Below, one piece after another: positions 1 through 8,092 of a DNA stretch of 64,000 bases. Position 1 is the first letter of the stretch; each line of letters opens with the position of its first letter. A program made the position numbers and the translations under genes. This DNA comes from Chitinophagales bacterium (GTDB lineage Bacteria; Bacteroidota; Bacteroidia; Chitinophagales; CAIOSU01). The notes under the pieces are model-generated. The model did not search any database and was not told where the DNA came from. It saw nothing but the letters and a program-made list of their open reading frames with translations. The stretch spans positions 1,262,591 through 1,326,590 of the forward strand of contig BPHB01000001.1 in assembly GCA_026003335.1 (NCBI GenBank). The letters are read 5' to 3'.

Positions 1-186
1 GTCCAGATAATCGCGCCCCCAATGCTTAACCTGCAGATAACTTTGGTTGTGCAGCATTTCCTGAGCTATGGAGGCATACTGCGCTGCATCCACATCCATC
101 ACATCAACAAACAGGCCCCTCAAATACACGATCGCCAGTCCAACTAAAATGCTAGCCCATAAGTATTTATTGACATGTGTACGCAT
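1..186 (-). CDS. GT39-type (ArnT/PMT-like) membrane glycosyltransferase, 5' end only
   Basis: Only the first 62 codons are in the window; the gene runs off the left edge on the minus strand. The ATG at 184-186 is the first in frame after a stop at 199-201. A hydrophobic segment (residues about 9-26) is followed at once by VDVMDVDAAQYASIAQEM (27-44). A pair of acidic residues just after the first membrane helix, followed by Y-A-x-x-A-x-E-M, is the usual first periplasmic loop of GT-C fold glycosyltransferases of the ArnT/PMT group. These transfer sugars from polyprenyl-phosphate donors at the outer face of the inner membrane. The acceptor cannot be told from this fragment. The family call is inferred from one motif. 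Confidence 0.7.
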   Translation of the reverse strand, partial: MRTHVNKYLWASILVGLAIVYLRGLFVDVMDVDAAQYASIAQEMLHNQSYLQVKHWGRDYLD

Positions 187-343
187 AGTAGAATTGTCTT
201 ACTACCCGGCAATTCCTGGAGTGGTAAAAGTACAATTCCCTCCATAAAGATTTGATCTGTAAATATCCCTGTAGGAGCGTACACCAGGCCGTCTGAGAAA
301 ATTGGAAGACATCTTCACGATAAGAAAATTATCCGCTCTTTGT

Positions 344-351
344 TAATTTTG
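344..351 (+). promoter_or_regulatory. -7 promoter element for tRNA-Gln
   Basis: TAATTTTG matches the Bacteroidota -7 consensus TAnnTTTG and ends 10 bases before the tRNA, so transcription would start within a few bases of the mature 5' end. No TTG is seen at the usual -33 spacing. The rest of 187-343 holds no gene or structure that I recognise. Confidence 0.5.
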
Positions 352-361
352 CTGCAACAAC

Positions 362-437
362 TGGCCGATGGTGTAACTGGCAACACGTCAGATTCTGGCT
401 CTGAAGACTCTAGGTTCGACCCCTAGTCGGCCAGCCA
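362..437 (+). tRNA. tRNA-Gln (anticodon CTG)
   Basis: A full cloverleaf can be folded by eye. The acceptor arm is TGGCCGA/TCGGCCA, the D stem GTGT/ACAC, the anticodon stem TCAGA/TCTGA with loop TTCTGGC (anticodon CTG, reading CAG), and the T arm CTAGG-TTCGACC-CCTAG. The discriminator is G and the 3' CCA is encoded (435-437). The U1-A72 pair is typical of glutamine tRNAs. Confidence 0.95.
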
Positions 438-530
438 GGAAAAGTTCCGCAAGTTTTACCGTGATTAGAGTTTCTTCCGGAAAAGCGTTACACGTCTTCT
501 TGCAAAATCAACTGCCGTTTCTTTTCTCCT

Positions 531-1253
531 TCAGGCAAACCGGATAATCCTCAGCCAGCTCATCACGACCAGCGCGTAATAGGTCGGGTCAAATTCAAAC
601 CAACGTTTAGCAAATCGGGGGCTTTGTGGAAACTTATGGTGATTATTCTGGAAGAGCTCGCCCAGCATGACGATGCCCCAGGGTGTGGTGTTTTTAGAGC
701 GATCACCGTTATCAAAATTTGCATACCCGTATTTGTGACCTAACCAGTTAACCATTGCCCCCTGAATCGGCCCCATCATATAATGCACCGGCAACAGCAA
801 AAACATCCACCACTGCGTGGCAAAGAAAATGTAAAAAAGCGTATAAGCAGCCCCCATTCCGATGCGCCAAATCCAGGAATCACCGATGCGGTCAATTGCA
901 TCCCACTCCGGATAGTTTCCTTCAAAACGATGCTCCGGCCTCACCCGCTTGTAAACATAATCCGCGTATATCTTTTTGGTATTCCACATCATCTGAAACA
1001 CATCGCGGAAGAAATGCGGGGAATGAGGATCTTTCGCGGTATCACTATAGGCATGGTGCGAGCGATGCAGAACAGCATAAGCACGGGGTACCAGATAGGA
1101 TGACCCCAGAGTTATCAAAGTGAGCAGATAATGCACCCTCTCCCAAAACTTATTCATCACAAACATGCGATGCGAAGCGTATCTGTGTAGAAAAACAGTG
1201 TGAAAAAACAGTGATAAAAACCAGTGGGCAAGAAAGAAAATTAAAATAACCAT
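531..1253 (-). CDS. membrane fatty-acid (acyl-CoA type) desaturase
   Basis: This 240-residue protein belongs to the integral-membrane di-iron desaturases, which insert a cis double bond in a fatty acyl chain using O2. All histidine boxes are visible: HRYASH (23-28), HRSHH (63-67), N-W-L-G-H (169-173) and Q-N-N-H-H (202-206). Hydrophobic stretches at about 1-20, 42-60 and 130-165 fit the membrane hairpins. It is shorter than animal stearoyl-CoA desaturases, as is common in bacterial members. It is the last gene of a minus-strand group with the DUF3943 and DUF1801 genes (57 and 13 base gaps), so co-transcription is possible. The substrate and double-bond position cannot be read from sequence. 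Confidence 0.88.
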   Translation of the reverse strand: MVILIFFLAHWFLSLFFHTVFLHRYASHRMFVMNKFWERVHYLLTLITLGSSYLVPRAYAVLHRSHHAYSDTAKDPHSPHFFRDVFQMMWNTKKIYADYVYKRVRPEHRFEGNYPEWDAIDRIGDSWIWRIGMGAAYTLFYIFFATQWWMFLLLPVHYMMGPIQGAMVNWLGHKYGYANFDNGDRSKNTTPWGIVMLGELFQNNHHKFPQSPRFAKRWFEFDPTYYALVVMSWLRIIRFA

Positions 1254-1309
1254 ACCCTTGTTTTACAATACCAGTGAATTTTGATGATTCGCCTTAAAGT
1301 TGAGAAAGT

Positions 1310-1972
1310 TTAGTGATAGTTTTTCCACCAGATGTGTTTTTCTGATGTTTTTTTATAACCATTGTTGATGACGTAAGCAGGATTAATCAGCGTGACCAAA
1401 ATTTTTTCAAACACTGTAAACCTGTTACGCTTCAGGGCTATTGTACTTACGTGCATGCATTCACCCACCACTGAACCAATAGTAGATGTAAACAGCAGAT
1501 CCTGTATGCTTGGACGCTCCTGAGATGCTTCCCAAAGATATTCCCAGATGACAGACTGAGCCGTAGAATACAGAAATGCGTAAAAGGCGGGCACATCCTG
1601 ACTGCGTAAAATATTGTAATGTATGGAGCCGGTAATCGGATGGCCCAGGTAGTTATATTGCCATACATCATTGTCCCAAACGGGAGGGCGGGTAAATGCA
1701 CGTTTATAATTCTCTCGCACCGGACGGACGTGCCAGTGTGTACTCTCGGGCGGCATCAAAGCAAGCGCCAGATAACCGCCTGCCTGCAGTGTAAATGAAA
1801 TAATTTCAGCCCGAAGTAGTTTTTTCCCCCAGTGCGCTTGCTGGTTGCAGTAGGGCCAGCTCCTTTTGCGAACAATTATAGAGTCAGCTTGGGCATAACC
1901 AGTCTCATATAAACTACCCAATGAATACCCAATAAAAACAAAAATCACAAATTTCTGAACTGGAAAAGGCAC
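1310..1972 (-). CDS. DUF3943 domain protein
   Basis: A 220-residue protein with an N-terminal hydrophobic segment (about 7-27) that ends near a likely signal cleavage region, so it is probably exported to the envelope. The central part carries features that I recognise from DUF3943: Y-N-Y-L-G-H-P-I-T-G-S (about 105-115), F-L-Y-S-T-A-Q-S, W-E-Y-L-W-E-A-S and R-P-S-I-Q-D-L-L-F, followed by a G-S-V-V-G-E motif. The function of the family is unknown; members are widespread in Bacteroidota. It lies between the DUF1801 gene and the desaturase on the same strand. Confidence 0.75.
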   Translation of the reverse strand: MPFPVQKFVIFVFIGYSLGSLYETGYAQADSIIVRKRSWPYCNQQAHWGKKLLRAEIISFTLQAGGYLALALMPPESTHWHVRPVRENYKRAFTRPPVWDNDVWQYNYLGHPITGSIHYNILRSQDVPAFYAFLYSTAQSVIWEYLWEASQERPSIQDLLFTSTIGSVVGECMHVSTIALKRNRFTVFEKILVTLINPAYVINNGYKKTSEKHIWWKNYH

Positions 1973-1985
1973 CCCTTGTCAATAC

Positions 1986-2453
1986 TTAGTTTCGTTTAGT
2001 CTTTCTTAAACTACCTTCGTACAAAGCAATCCACTCATCCACGGTGATCTTCCGCATCAACTCACCAATTAGGTCATAAGGAATACAATCAGGTTTTTTA
2101 AAGCGCACACAGCTTTTACCCATATCCGGTTTGGATGACAATTGCTTGCGATAAGCATCAGTAAACCATTGCAGCAGATTAGCATCGGCATATAATGCCA
2201 TATGATATAGGGCCACAAAATTTTTTTGGGAAGCAATGGAAGCAAAAGGCAGCGGGAGCTTCGGATCACAATGATAACCGGCAGGGTAAAGTCTATGGGG
2301 CACCACATAGCCAATCATGCCATAGCTAATCGTTTCTTCAAATCCCGGGGGTAAATTTTTTCTGATAACCTGCCGCAACCTATTGAGGACCTTTCTCCGG
2401 TCATCCGGAAGGGCATCCAGGTATTCTTTAACTGATGCAAGGGCCGTTTGCAT
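1986..2453 (-). CDS. DUF1801 (YdhG-like) small protein
   Basis: A 155-residue cytosolic protein. The opening V-K-E-Y-L-D-A-L-P-x-x-R-R (8-20), E-E-T-I-S-Y-G-M (39-46), the F-V-A-L-Y-H segment and K-S-C-V-R-F-K-K (113-120) are the landmarks of DUF1801/YdhG proteins. Some of these are described as iron-chaperone-like (frataxin-like fold), but the role is not settled. It is the first gene of a minus-strand group with DUF3943 (13 base gap). No TAnnTTTG promoter is clear in the 77 bases upstream. Confidence 0.8.
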   Translation of the reverse strand: MQTALASVKEYLDALPDDRRKVLNRLRQVIRKNLPPGFEETISYGMIGYVVPHRLYPAGYHCDPKLPLPFASIASQKNFVALYHMALYADANLLQWFTDAYRKQLSSKPDMGKSCVRFKKPDCIPYDLIGELMRKITVDEWIALYEGSLRKTKRN

Positions 2454-2530
2454 TCTACTGTTTTTGTACCTAAAAATAAACGAAATATCCCGAACACAGC
2501 TATACCTCGGCAGCGGGGTTGAATAAGCCG

Positions 2531-2538
2531 TATCTTTG
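2531..2538 (+). promoter_or_regulatory. -7 promoter element for the helicase gene
   Basis: TATCTTTG fits TAnnTTTG exactly. It overlaps a possible upstream TTG start (2536), so that start would lie inside the promoter. This decides for the ATG at 2560 as the true start. No clear -33 TTG was found. Confidence 0.55.
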
Positions 2539-2559
2539 CAGTTTGCTAAACCGGTTTAT

Positions 2560-4098
2560 ATGTCTGCGCGTCCTGATATTATTGAAAAGAAAGAAGGGAA
2601 AAAGCTTTACGACTTTCAGCATCGTGCTATAGAAGAAATCTTTGAACGGCTCAGAAAATACCCCGAGCGCTACAGTTTGCTATATCAGCTTCCTACAGGG
2701 GGCGGAAAAACCGTCATCTTCTCCAAAATAGCCAAACACTATATCCATGAAACCAAAAGAAAGGTACTCATCCTGACCCACCGCATTGAGCTCTGCCGCC
2801 AAACATCGGCCATGCTCGATGAGTTTGGTGTTCCTAACAAGATTATTAACAGCAAGGTAAAAGAAGTATGTGCTTCTGACAATCACATGTGCTATGTAGC
2901 CATGGTAGAAACACTGAACAATCGCCTGCACGATGAAGCGGTGGAGATAGAAAACCTTGGGCTCGTAATTGTTGATGAAGCGCACAACAACTCATTCCGC
3001 AAGCTGTTTAAGTTTTTCAGAGATAAAATCCTGTTGGGAGTTACTGCCACTCCCCTGAGTTCCAATATTAATCTGCCGCTGCGCGAAGTCTATAAAGAGC
3101 TGATTGTGGGCGATTCTATCGCTTCGCTGATAAAAAAAGGTTTTCTGGCAAAAGCCACAACCTACAGTTATGATGTCATTCTCAGTTCGCTTAAAATAGG
3201 CATTAACGGAGATTATACCGTCAGATCTTCAGAGCTGCTTTATAACAACTATGCCATGCAGGACAAACTGCTGCATGCCTATGAGCAAAAAGCTAAAGGC
3301 AAAAAAACCCTCATTTTCAACAATGGGATCAATACATCACGCCATGTATATAAGCTATTTACGGATGCGGGCTATGCTATCCGCCATCTTGACCATACAC
3401 AAAGCGAAGAAGAGCGGAAAGAAATTCTTACCTGGCTGAAAGAAACACCGGATGCCATTGTTACCTCCGTGAGTATCCTCACTACCGGTTTTGATGAACC
3501 CACGGTAGAAGCCATCATCCTCAACCGGGCTACCCGTTCTCTTACTTTGTATCATCAGATGATAGGGCGTGGCTCCAGAGTCCTTCCAAACAAAAAAGAA
3601 TTTATTGTCATTGACCTGGGCAATAATGCTCTCCGCTTCGGGCTATGGGATGCTCCTATTGACTGGCAGGAAATTTTCGCTCATCCTGAGCAGTATTATG
3701 AACAACTTGTGAGCGATGAAACCATTGAACGCAATTTCAAATACACCATGCCGCTTGAAGTAAAACAACGGTTTGCCAACTCAGACGACATCACCTTTAA
3801 CGTCAAAGAGGAATATGAAAAAATTAAGCATTCCGGGCACCGGCCTATGACCATCATTGAACAGTCTATACGTCAGCATGCGCGTATGTGCATTGAAAAC
3901 GCCCAAACTCTCCGGGAAGCCCGTGAGCTGGCGGAGCTGTTGGATGAGGAAATTCAGTTTCGCATAAAAGATTATTCTTACTGCATTTGCAAAAGCACGC
4001 CTAATTACCTCACCTGGTTGCATGAAGAATACAAGCGCAGACTTACACTGCTGATAGCTACCGAATTCAGAAACCGCATCACTCATTCAGCTGCCTGA
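2560..4098 (+). CDS. SF2 DEAD/DEAH-box helicase (SSL2/RadD-like)
   Basis: A 512-residue superfamily 2 ATPase. In order: a Q-motif-like D-F-Q-H-R-A-I (18-24), Walker A PTGGGKT (45-51), motif Ia L-T-H-R-I-E-L (72-78), Walker B DEAH (139-142), motif III V-T-A-T-P (161-165), motif V T-T-G-F-D-E-P (308-314) and motif VI Q-M-I-G-R-G-S-R (333-340). All residues for ATP hydrolysis are present. The C-terminal 140 residues are helical and charged and match nothing I know. The closest named relatives are RadD/YejH- and SSL2-type helicases acting on DNA or RNA repair intermediates; the substrate here is unknown. The ATG at 2560 is chosen because the longer TTG start overlaps the promoter. The vWA and AAA+ genes follow on the same strand. 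Confidence 0.88.
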   Translation: MSARPDIIEKKEGKKLYDFQHRAIEEIFERLRKYPERYSLLYQLPTGGGKTVIFSKIAKHYIHETKRKVLILTHRIELCRQTSAMLDEFGVPNKIINSKVKEVCASDNHMCYVAMVETLNNRLHDEAVEIENLGLVIVDEAHNNSFRKLFKFFRDKILLGVTATPLSSNINLPLREVYKELIVGDSIASLIKKGFLAKATTYSYDVILSSLKIGINGDYTVRSSELLYNNYAMQDKLLHAYEQKAKGKKTLIFNNGINTSRHVYKLFTDAGYAIRHLDHTQSEEERKEILTWLKETPDAIVTSVSILTTGFDEPTVEAIILNRATRSLTLYHQMIGRGSRVLPNKKEFIVIDLGNNALRFGLWDAPIDWQEIFAHPEQYYEQLVSDETIERNFKYTMPLEVKQRFANSDDITFNVKEEYEKIKHSGHRPMTIIEQSIRQHARMCIENAQTLREARELAELLDEEIQFRIKDYSYCICKSTPNYLTWLHEEYKRRLTLLIATEFRNRITHSAA

Positions 4099-4130
4099 GG
4101 CTATAAAGAAGACTCGGTTATTATGCCCCT

Positions 4131-4138
4131 TACTTTTG
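4131..4138 (+). promoter_or_regulatory. -7 promoter element for the vWA gene
   Basis: TACTTTTG matches TAnnTTTG, 61 bases before the vWA start codon. No TTG stands at the usual -33 distance. It suggests that the vWA-AAA+ pair can be transcribed separately from the helicase. Confidence 0.4.
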
Positions 4139-4199
4139 TGAAAGGGAAAATTATTTTTTAACAGTTCGTCTGTGCCTGTTTGCCTAAATTGAATAACCT

Positions 4200-5288
4200 A
4201 TGATTGGATATCGCTTTACCCGCTTTGTTCCTGAACAACAACAGAACCCTTTTGACAAGCTTTTTAATATTTTCAAAGAATTGCTCATTTACACCTCCGG
4301 TGACGTTCAGGAAGCATTAAGCTGGCTCACCGAACTGGATCGTGAATACGGCCTCACCGACTCGTCCTATGGCATGGGCGACTTTATTGAAGATTTAAAG
4401 AAAAAAGGCTACATACGGGAAAATGAAAATGGCAGCTTTCTGATCACTGCCAAAACTGAACAAACTATTCGCCAAAGCGCATTGGAGGAAATATTCGGTA
4501 AACTCCGCAAAACACGCACTGGCTACCATAATACTGTTTATACAGGGCAAGGCGATGAGCCTAGCAGCGACCGCAGGCCCTTTCAGTTTGGTGATGCGCT
4601 GGAACAAATTTCCATGACCGACTCTATCCGCAATGCCCAGATCAACCATGGTATTGCATCTTTTACACTTACCGAAGAAGACCTTGAAATCATTGAAAAG
4701 GAAAACAAATCTCAGGTCAGTACGGTCATGATGATTGATGTATCCCATTCCATGATTCTGTATGGCGAGGACCGCATTACCCCGGCTAAAAAAGTCGCCA
4801 TGGCTCTGGCCGAGCTTATTCTCACCCGCTATCAGAAGGATACCCTGGATATTATTGCTTTTGGAGATGATGCCTGGCCCATAGAAATCAAAGATCTCCC
4901 TTATCTGCAGGCCGGGCCTTATCATACCAACACCATAGCAGCTCTGGAACTGGCTATGGACATTCTTCGCAGAAGAAAAAATCCCAACAAGCAAATCTTC
5001 ATGGTTACCGATGGCAAACCCACCTGCATGCTGGAGAATGGTCGTTATTATAAAAACAGTTTTGGTCTTGACCGCAGAATAATGAATAAAACCTTAAATC
5101 TTGCCAAATCCTGCAGGCGATTAAAAATACCTATTACAACATTCATGTTGGCTCGTGACCCTTATCTTCAGCGTTTTGTGCGTGCGTTTACGGAGGTAAA
5201 CCGTGGACGGGCCTTTTACACCAGCCTGGATGGGTTGGGTGAGTATATCTTTGAAGATTATCAACGCAACAAACGAAAATGGCTGTAA
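4200..5288 (+). CDS. vWA (MIDAS) protein, partner of the following AAA+ ATPase
   Basis: A 362-residue cytosolic protein with no signal peptide. An N-terminal helical part (1-165) precedes a von Willebrand A domain from about residue 173. The metal-ion-dependent adhesion site is intact: D-V-S-H-S (180-184), the H-T-N-T segment (242-245) and T-D-G (270-272). vWA proteins of this layout occur beside MoxR/ChlI-like AAA+ ATPases, and together they form chelatase-like or chaperone-like remodelling machines. The AAA+ gene follows 60 bases downstream on the same strand. The substrate is unknown; cobalt or magnesium chelation is unlikely because no tetrapyrrole genes are nearby. Confidence 0.83.
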   Translation: MIGYRFTRFVPEQQQNPFDKLFNIFKELLIYTSGDVQEALSWLTELDREYGLTDSSYGMGDFIEDLKKKGYIRENENGSFLITAKTEQTIRQSALEEIFGKLRKTRTGYHNTVYTGQGDEPSSDRRPFQFGDALEQISMTDSIRNAQINHGIASFTLTEEDLEIIEKENKSQVSTVMMIDVSHSMILYGEDRITPAKKVAMALAELILTRYQKDTLDIIAFGDDAWPIEIKDLPYLQAGPYHTNTIAALELAMDILRRRKNPNKQIFMVTDGKPTCMLENGRYYKNSFGLDRRIMNKTLNLAKSCRRLKIPITTFMLARDPYLQRFVRAFTEVNRGRAFYTSLDGLGEYIFEDYQRNKRKWL

Positions 5289-5348
5289 CGAATTGCAGCC
5301 TATGACGCCACTGATTTTTTCACATTATTCAAACCGTTGCTTCTTTAT

Positions 5349-6881
5349 ATGAAACATCAGAAACAAAATCCTCCCACACATATTAAAACATTGGGTGAGC
5401 TGAAAGCCTCCGGCTATCAGACCCAATCGGTAAAAGAGGAACTGCGCAATAATTTGATTAAAAAACTCAAAAGTGGCCAGCCCCTGTTTCAGGGCATCTG
5501 GGGTTATGAAACCACCGTGGTGCCTGAACTGCAGCGCGCTATACTGTCACGGCATAATATCATTCTGCTGGGGCTGCGCGGCCAGGCAAAAACCCGCATT
5601 GCCCGACTGATGACTGAGCTGCTGGATGAATATATTCCCATAGTGGAAGGCTCCGAATTAAATGACGACCCCTTACACCCCATTTCCCGCTATGCCCGTG
5701 ACCTCATTCATGAAAAAGGGGAGCACACCCCTATTGCATGGCTGCACCGCAGTGAACGCTATGCCGAAAAGCTGGCTACCCCGGATGTATCCGTAGCCGA
5801 TCTGATAGGTGATGTGGATCCCATCCGTGCCGCTAATCTGAAGCTGGCTTATTCTGACGAACGTATTCTCCATTTCGGTCTGGTACCACGCTCCCATCGC
5901 TGCATTTTTGTAATCAATGAATTGCCTGACCTGCAACCTCGTCTTCAGGTTGCTCTTTTCAACATCCTGCAGGAAGGAGATATCCAGATCCGAGGCTTTA
6001 AGCTGCGCCTGCCGCTGGATATTCAGTTTGTATTTACGGCCAACCCGGAAGACTACACCAGCCGGGGCTCCATCGTCACCCCACTCAAAGACCGCATTGA
6101 GAGCCAGATTCTGACTCATTATCCTAAAGACCTGGAAACTTCCAAGCGCATCACCCTGCAGGAAGCACGCCTTACTGCCGCACAACAGGCTACTGTACGT
6201 TACTCTGATTTGATACTGAATATTAATGAGCAGATAGCCTTTGAAGCGCGCAAAAGCGAATACGTAGATGCCAAAAGTGGCGTATCAGCACGATTGACTA
6301 TTGCCGCATTTGAAAACCTGATCAGCACGGCTGAAAGACGCGCCCTGCTGAATAATGAACCCCAAACCTTTGTGCGTATGGGTGACTTCTGGGGCGTTAT
6401 TCCTGCCATTACCGGTAAAATAGAACTTGTATATGAGGGAGAACAGGAAGGCCCGCTGCTGGTTGCCCAAAATCTCATCAGTAAAGCTATTCGCACCCAG
6501 TTTGCTCATGTTTTTCCCGAACCCAGTCAACTTAAGCGTCAGAAGCAACCCTCCGTATATCGCAAAATCATTGACTGGTTTGGAGAAGGCAATGCCGTTA
6601 ACCTTCTTTCAGACTTATCCTATCCACAGTATAAAGCCGAATTGCTGAAAGTCCCTGGCCTATATGAATTGGTTACACACTTTTTTCCGAAAGCACAGGA
6701 GGATGAGAAACTTTTTCTGATGGAATTTGTGTTGCACGGATTAGCTGAGTATTCGTTGCTCAGCAAACATCGCCTTGAAGCCGGCATTGAGTTCAGGGAT
6801 GTGCTGAATGCTGTTTTTAGCAATAAGATTGACAAGGAAGAAGAGGAAATCAATCCTGACGAAGATGATTTTGATACGTAA
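5349..6881 (+). CDS. ChlI/MoxR-like AAA+ ATPase
   Basis: A 510-residue AAA+ ATPase of the magnesium-chelatase-I type. It shows Walker A G-L-R-G-Q-A-K-T-R (75-83), a Walker B stretch I-F-V-I-N-E-L-P-D-L (186-195), sensor 1 F-T-A-N-P-E-D-Y (229-236) and an arginine region T-P-L-K-D-R-I-E-S-Q (244-253). Walker B has Asn where most AAA+ proteins have Asp; from memory this I-N-E-L-P form is usual in this subfamily, so it is not evidence of inactivity. The ATG at 5349 is preferred over a TTG four codons earlier. The acidic tail overlaps the start of the thioredoxin gene by 17 bases. It is inferred to work with the upstream vWA protein. Confidence 0.83.
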   Translation: MKHQKQNPPTHIKTLGELKASGYQTQSVKEELRNNLIKKLKSGQPLFQGIWGYETTVVPELQRAILSRHNIILLGLRGQAKTRIARLMTELLDEYIPIVEGSELNDDPLHPISRYARDLIHEKGEHTPIAWLHRSERYAEKLATPDVSVADLIGDVDPIRAANLKLAYSDERILHFGLVPRSHRCIFVINELPDLQPRLQVALFNILQEGDIQIRGFKLRLPLDIQFVFTANPEDYTSRGSIVTPLKDRIESQILTHYPKDLETSKRITLQEARLTAAQQATVRYSDLILNINEQIAFEARKSEYVDAKSGVSARLTIAAFENLISTAERRALLNNEPQTFVRMGDFWGVIPAITGKIELVYEGEQEGPLLVAQNLISKAIRTQFAHVFPEPSQLKRQKQPSVYRKIIDWFGEGNAVNLLSDLSYPQYKAELLKVPGLYELVTHFFPKAQEDEKLFLMEFVLHGLAEYSLLSKHRLEAGIEFRDVLNAVFSNKIDKEEEEINPDEDDFDT

Positions 6882-7377
6882 CAAAAAATACATCATCCTT
6901 TTAACGACTGTAATTTTGGGCTTATTTCCTATTATGCAAGCCACCCCCCAAACCGTTCCCATCATTGAAGTTCATGAATTGCAGGACTATCTGCATCCGA
7001 AAGATGATTCTATACATGTCATCAACTTCTGGGCAACATGGTGTAAGCCCTGCGTGGAAGAATTGCCGCACTTTGAGAAACTGAATAGTCAATATAAAAA
7101 ACAGGGAGTAAATGTCATGCTGGTAAGCCTGGACTTTAAAAGCCAGTATGCAACAAAAGTGCTCCCCTTTGTTGAAAACCATCACCTCCGCTCAAAAGTA
7201 GTATTGCTGGATACGAAAGGAAAAAATGATTTCATTGACCAGATAAATCCGCAATGGAGCGGCACCATACCGGCTACGTTGATAACTCAAAAAGGCAAAC
7301 CGGCCATTTTTCTGGAAAAACAACTAACCTATCAGGACCTGGAAAGTATTATTAAACCACTTATTATAAACCCCTGA
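6865..7377 (+). CDS. TlpA-like thioredoxin-fold protein, exported
   Basis: A 170-residue protein. Residues 1-25 form a signal peptide or anchor (basic I-R-N-K-K, then a hydrophobic run), and the thioredoxin active site is W-A-T-W-C-K-P-C (56-63). A cis-proline region near T-I-P-A-T-L completes the fold. TlpA/ResA proteins act in the periplasm as thiol-disulfide reductases. The start at 6865 puts a proper signal peptide at the N terminus; a longer frame from 6808 would bury it. It overlaps the AAA+ gene by 17 bases and ends 3 bases before the next thioredoxin-like gene, so the two redox genes form an operon. Confidence 0.82.
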   Translation: MILIRNKKYIILLTTVILGLFPIMQATPQTVPIIEVHELQDYLHPKDDSIHVINFWATWCKPCVEELPHFEKLNSQYKKQGVNVMLVSLDFKSQYATKVLPFVENHHLRSKVVLLDTKGKNDFIDQINPQWSGTIPATLITQKGKPAIFLEKQLTYQDLESIIKPLIINP

Positions 7378-7380
7378 CTT

Positions 7381-7989
7381 ATGAAGTCTATTTTTACAGC
7401 ATTATTAATTTTAACTGCCATGAGCACTGAAACATTTGCAAATCCCGGCTACCAGATCGGTGATGTAGCCACCGACTTTAAATTGAAAAATATTGATGGT
7501 CGCATGGTGTCCTTGTCTGACTATCCGGATGCCAAAGGCTTTGTAATCGTTTTCACGTGCAACCATTGCCCTTATGCCAAGCTCTATGAAGAGCGCCTTG
7601 TAGCACTGGATAAAGTGGCTAAAGCAAAAGGTTATCCGGTTATCGCCATCAATCCTAATGATGCGACAAAATATCCGGAAGATTCCTATGAAAACATGAT
7701 CAAACGCGCCAAAGAGAAGGGATTTACTTTCCCCTATCTCGTAGATGAAACCCAGGAAATAGCCAGAACCTACGGTGCTCTCAGAACCCCGCACGTTTTT
7801 CTTCTGAAGAAAGATTCTGACAACAAGCTGAGAGTAGCCTACATAGGCGCCATTGATGATGATACCGAAGGCACCCGCCCCGATAGGGTGAAATATGTAG
7901 AAAACGCAATTGACGCTGTGGAAAACGGACAGAAACCTGACCCCGAAATAACCAAAGCCATTGGCTGCACTATTAAATGGAAAACCTGA
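7381..7989 (+). CDS. exported AhpC/TSA-Redoxin family thioredoxin-like protein
   Basis: A 202-residue protein with a signal peptide (1-20, ending T-F-A). The mature part begins like a peroxiredoxin or Redoxin domain (G-D-V-A-T-D-F-K-L) and has C-N-H-C-P-Y-A (60-66), a CxxC motif usual in a widespread thioredoxin-like family of this length. C-terminal residues R-T-P-H-V-F hold the cis-proline. It probably acts on thiols or peroxides in the periplasm. The 3 base gap after the TlpA-like gene supports joint expression. Confidence 0.82.
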   Translation: MKSIFTALLILTAMSTETFANPGYQIGDVATDFKLKNIDGRMVSLSDYPDAKGFVIVFTCNHCPYAKLYEERLVALDKVAKAKGYPVIAINPNDATKYPEDSYENMIKRAKEKGFTFPYLVDETQEIARTYGALRTPHVFLLKKDSDNKLRVAYIGAIDDDTEGTRPDRVKYVENAIDAVENGQKPDPEITKAIGCTIKWKT

Positions 7990-8092
7990 TAAGGCCTTAT
8001 TCCCCGTAAAAGCCTTACCTTTCTGAAGCAAAGAGCTTGAAATCGTTTTCCGGCTACTTTGATGCACAATCCCGCAGAGTTTTAGCGAAAAG

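Noticed and set aside
202-312. A 36-codon minus-strand frame just upstream of the GT39-type gene
   Set aside because: It has an ATG and ends 15 bases before the next start, but shows no promoter box, no recognisable motif and an Arg/Tyr/Gly composition unlike the neighbours. Too weak to call a gene.
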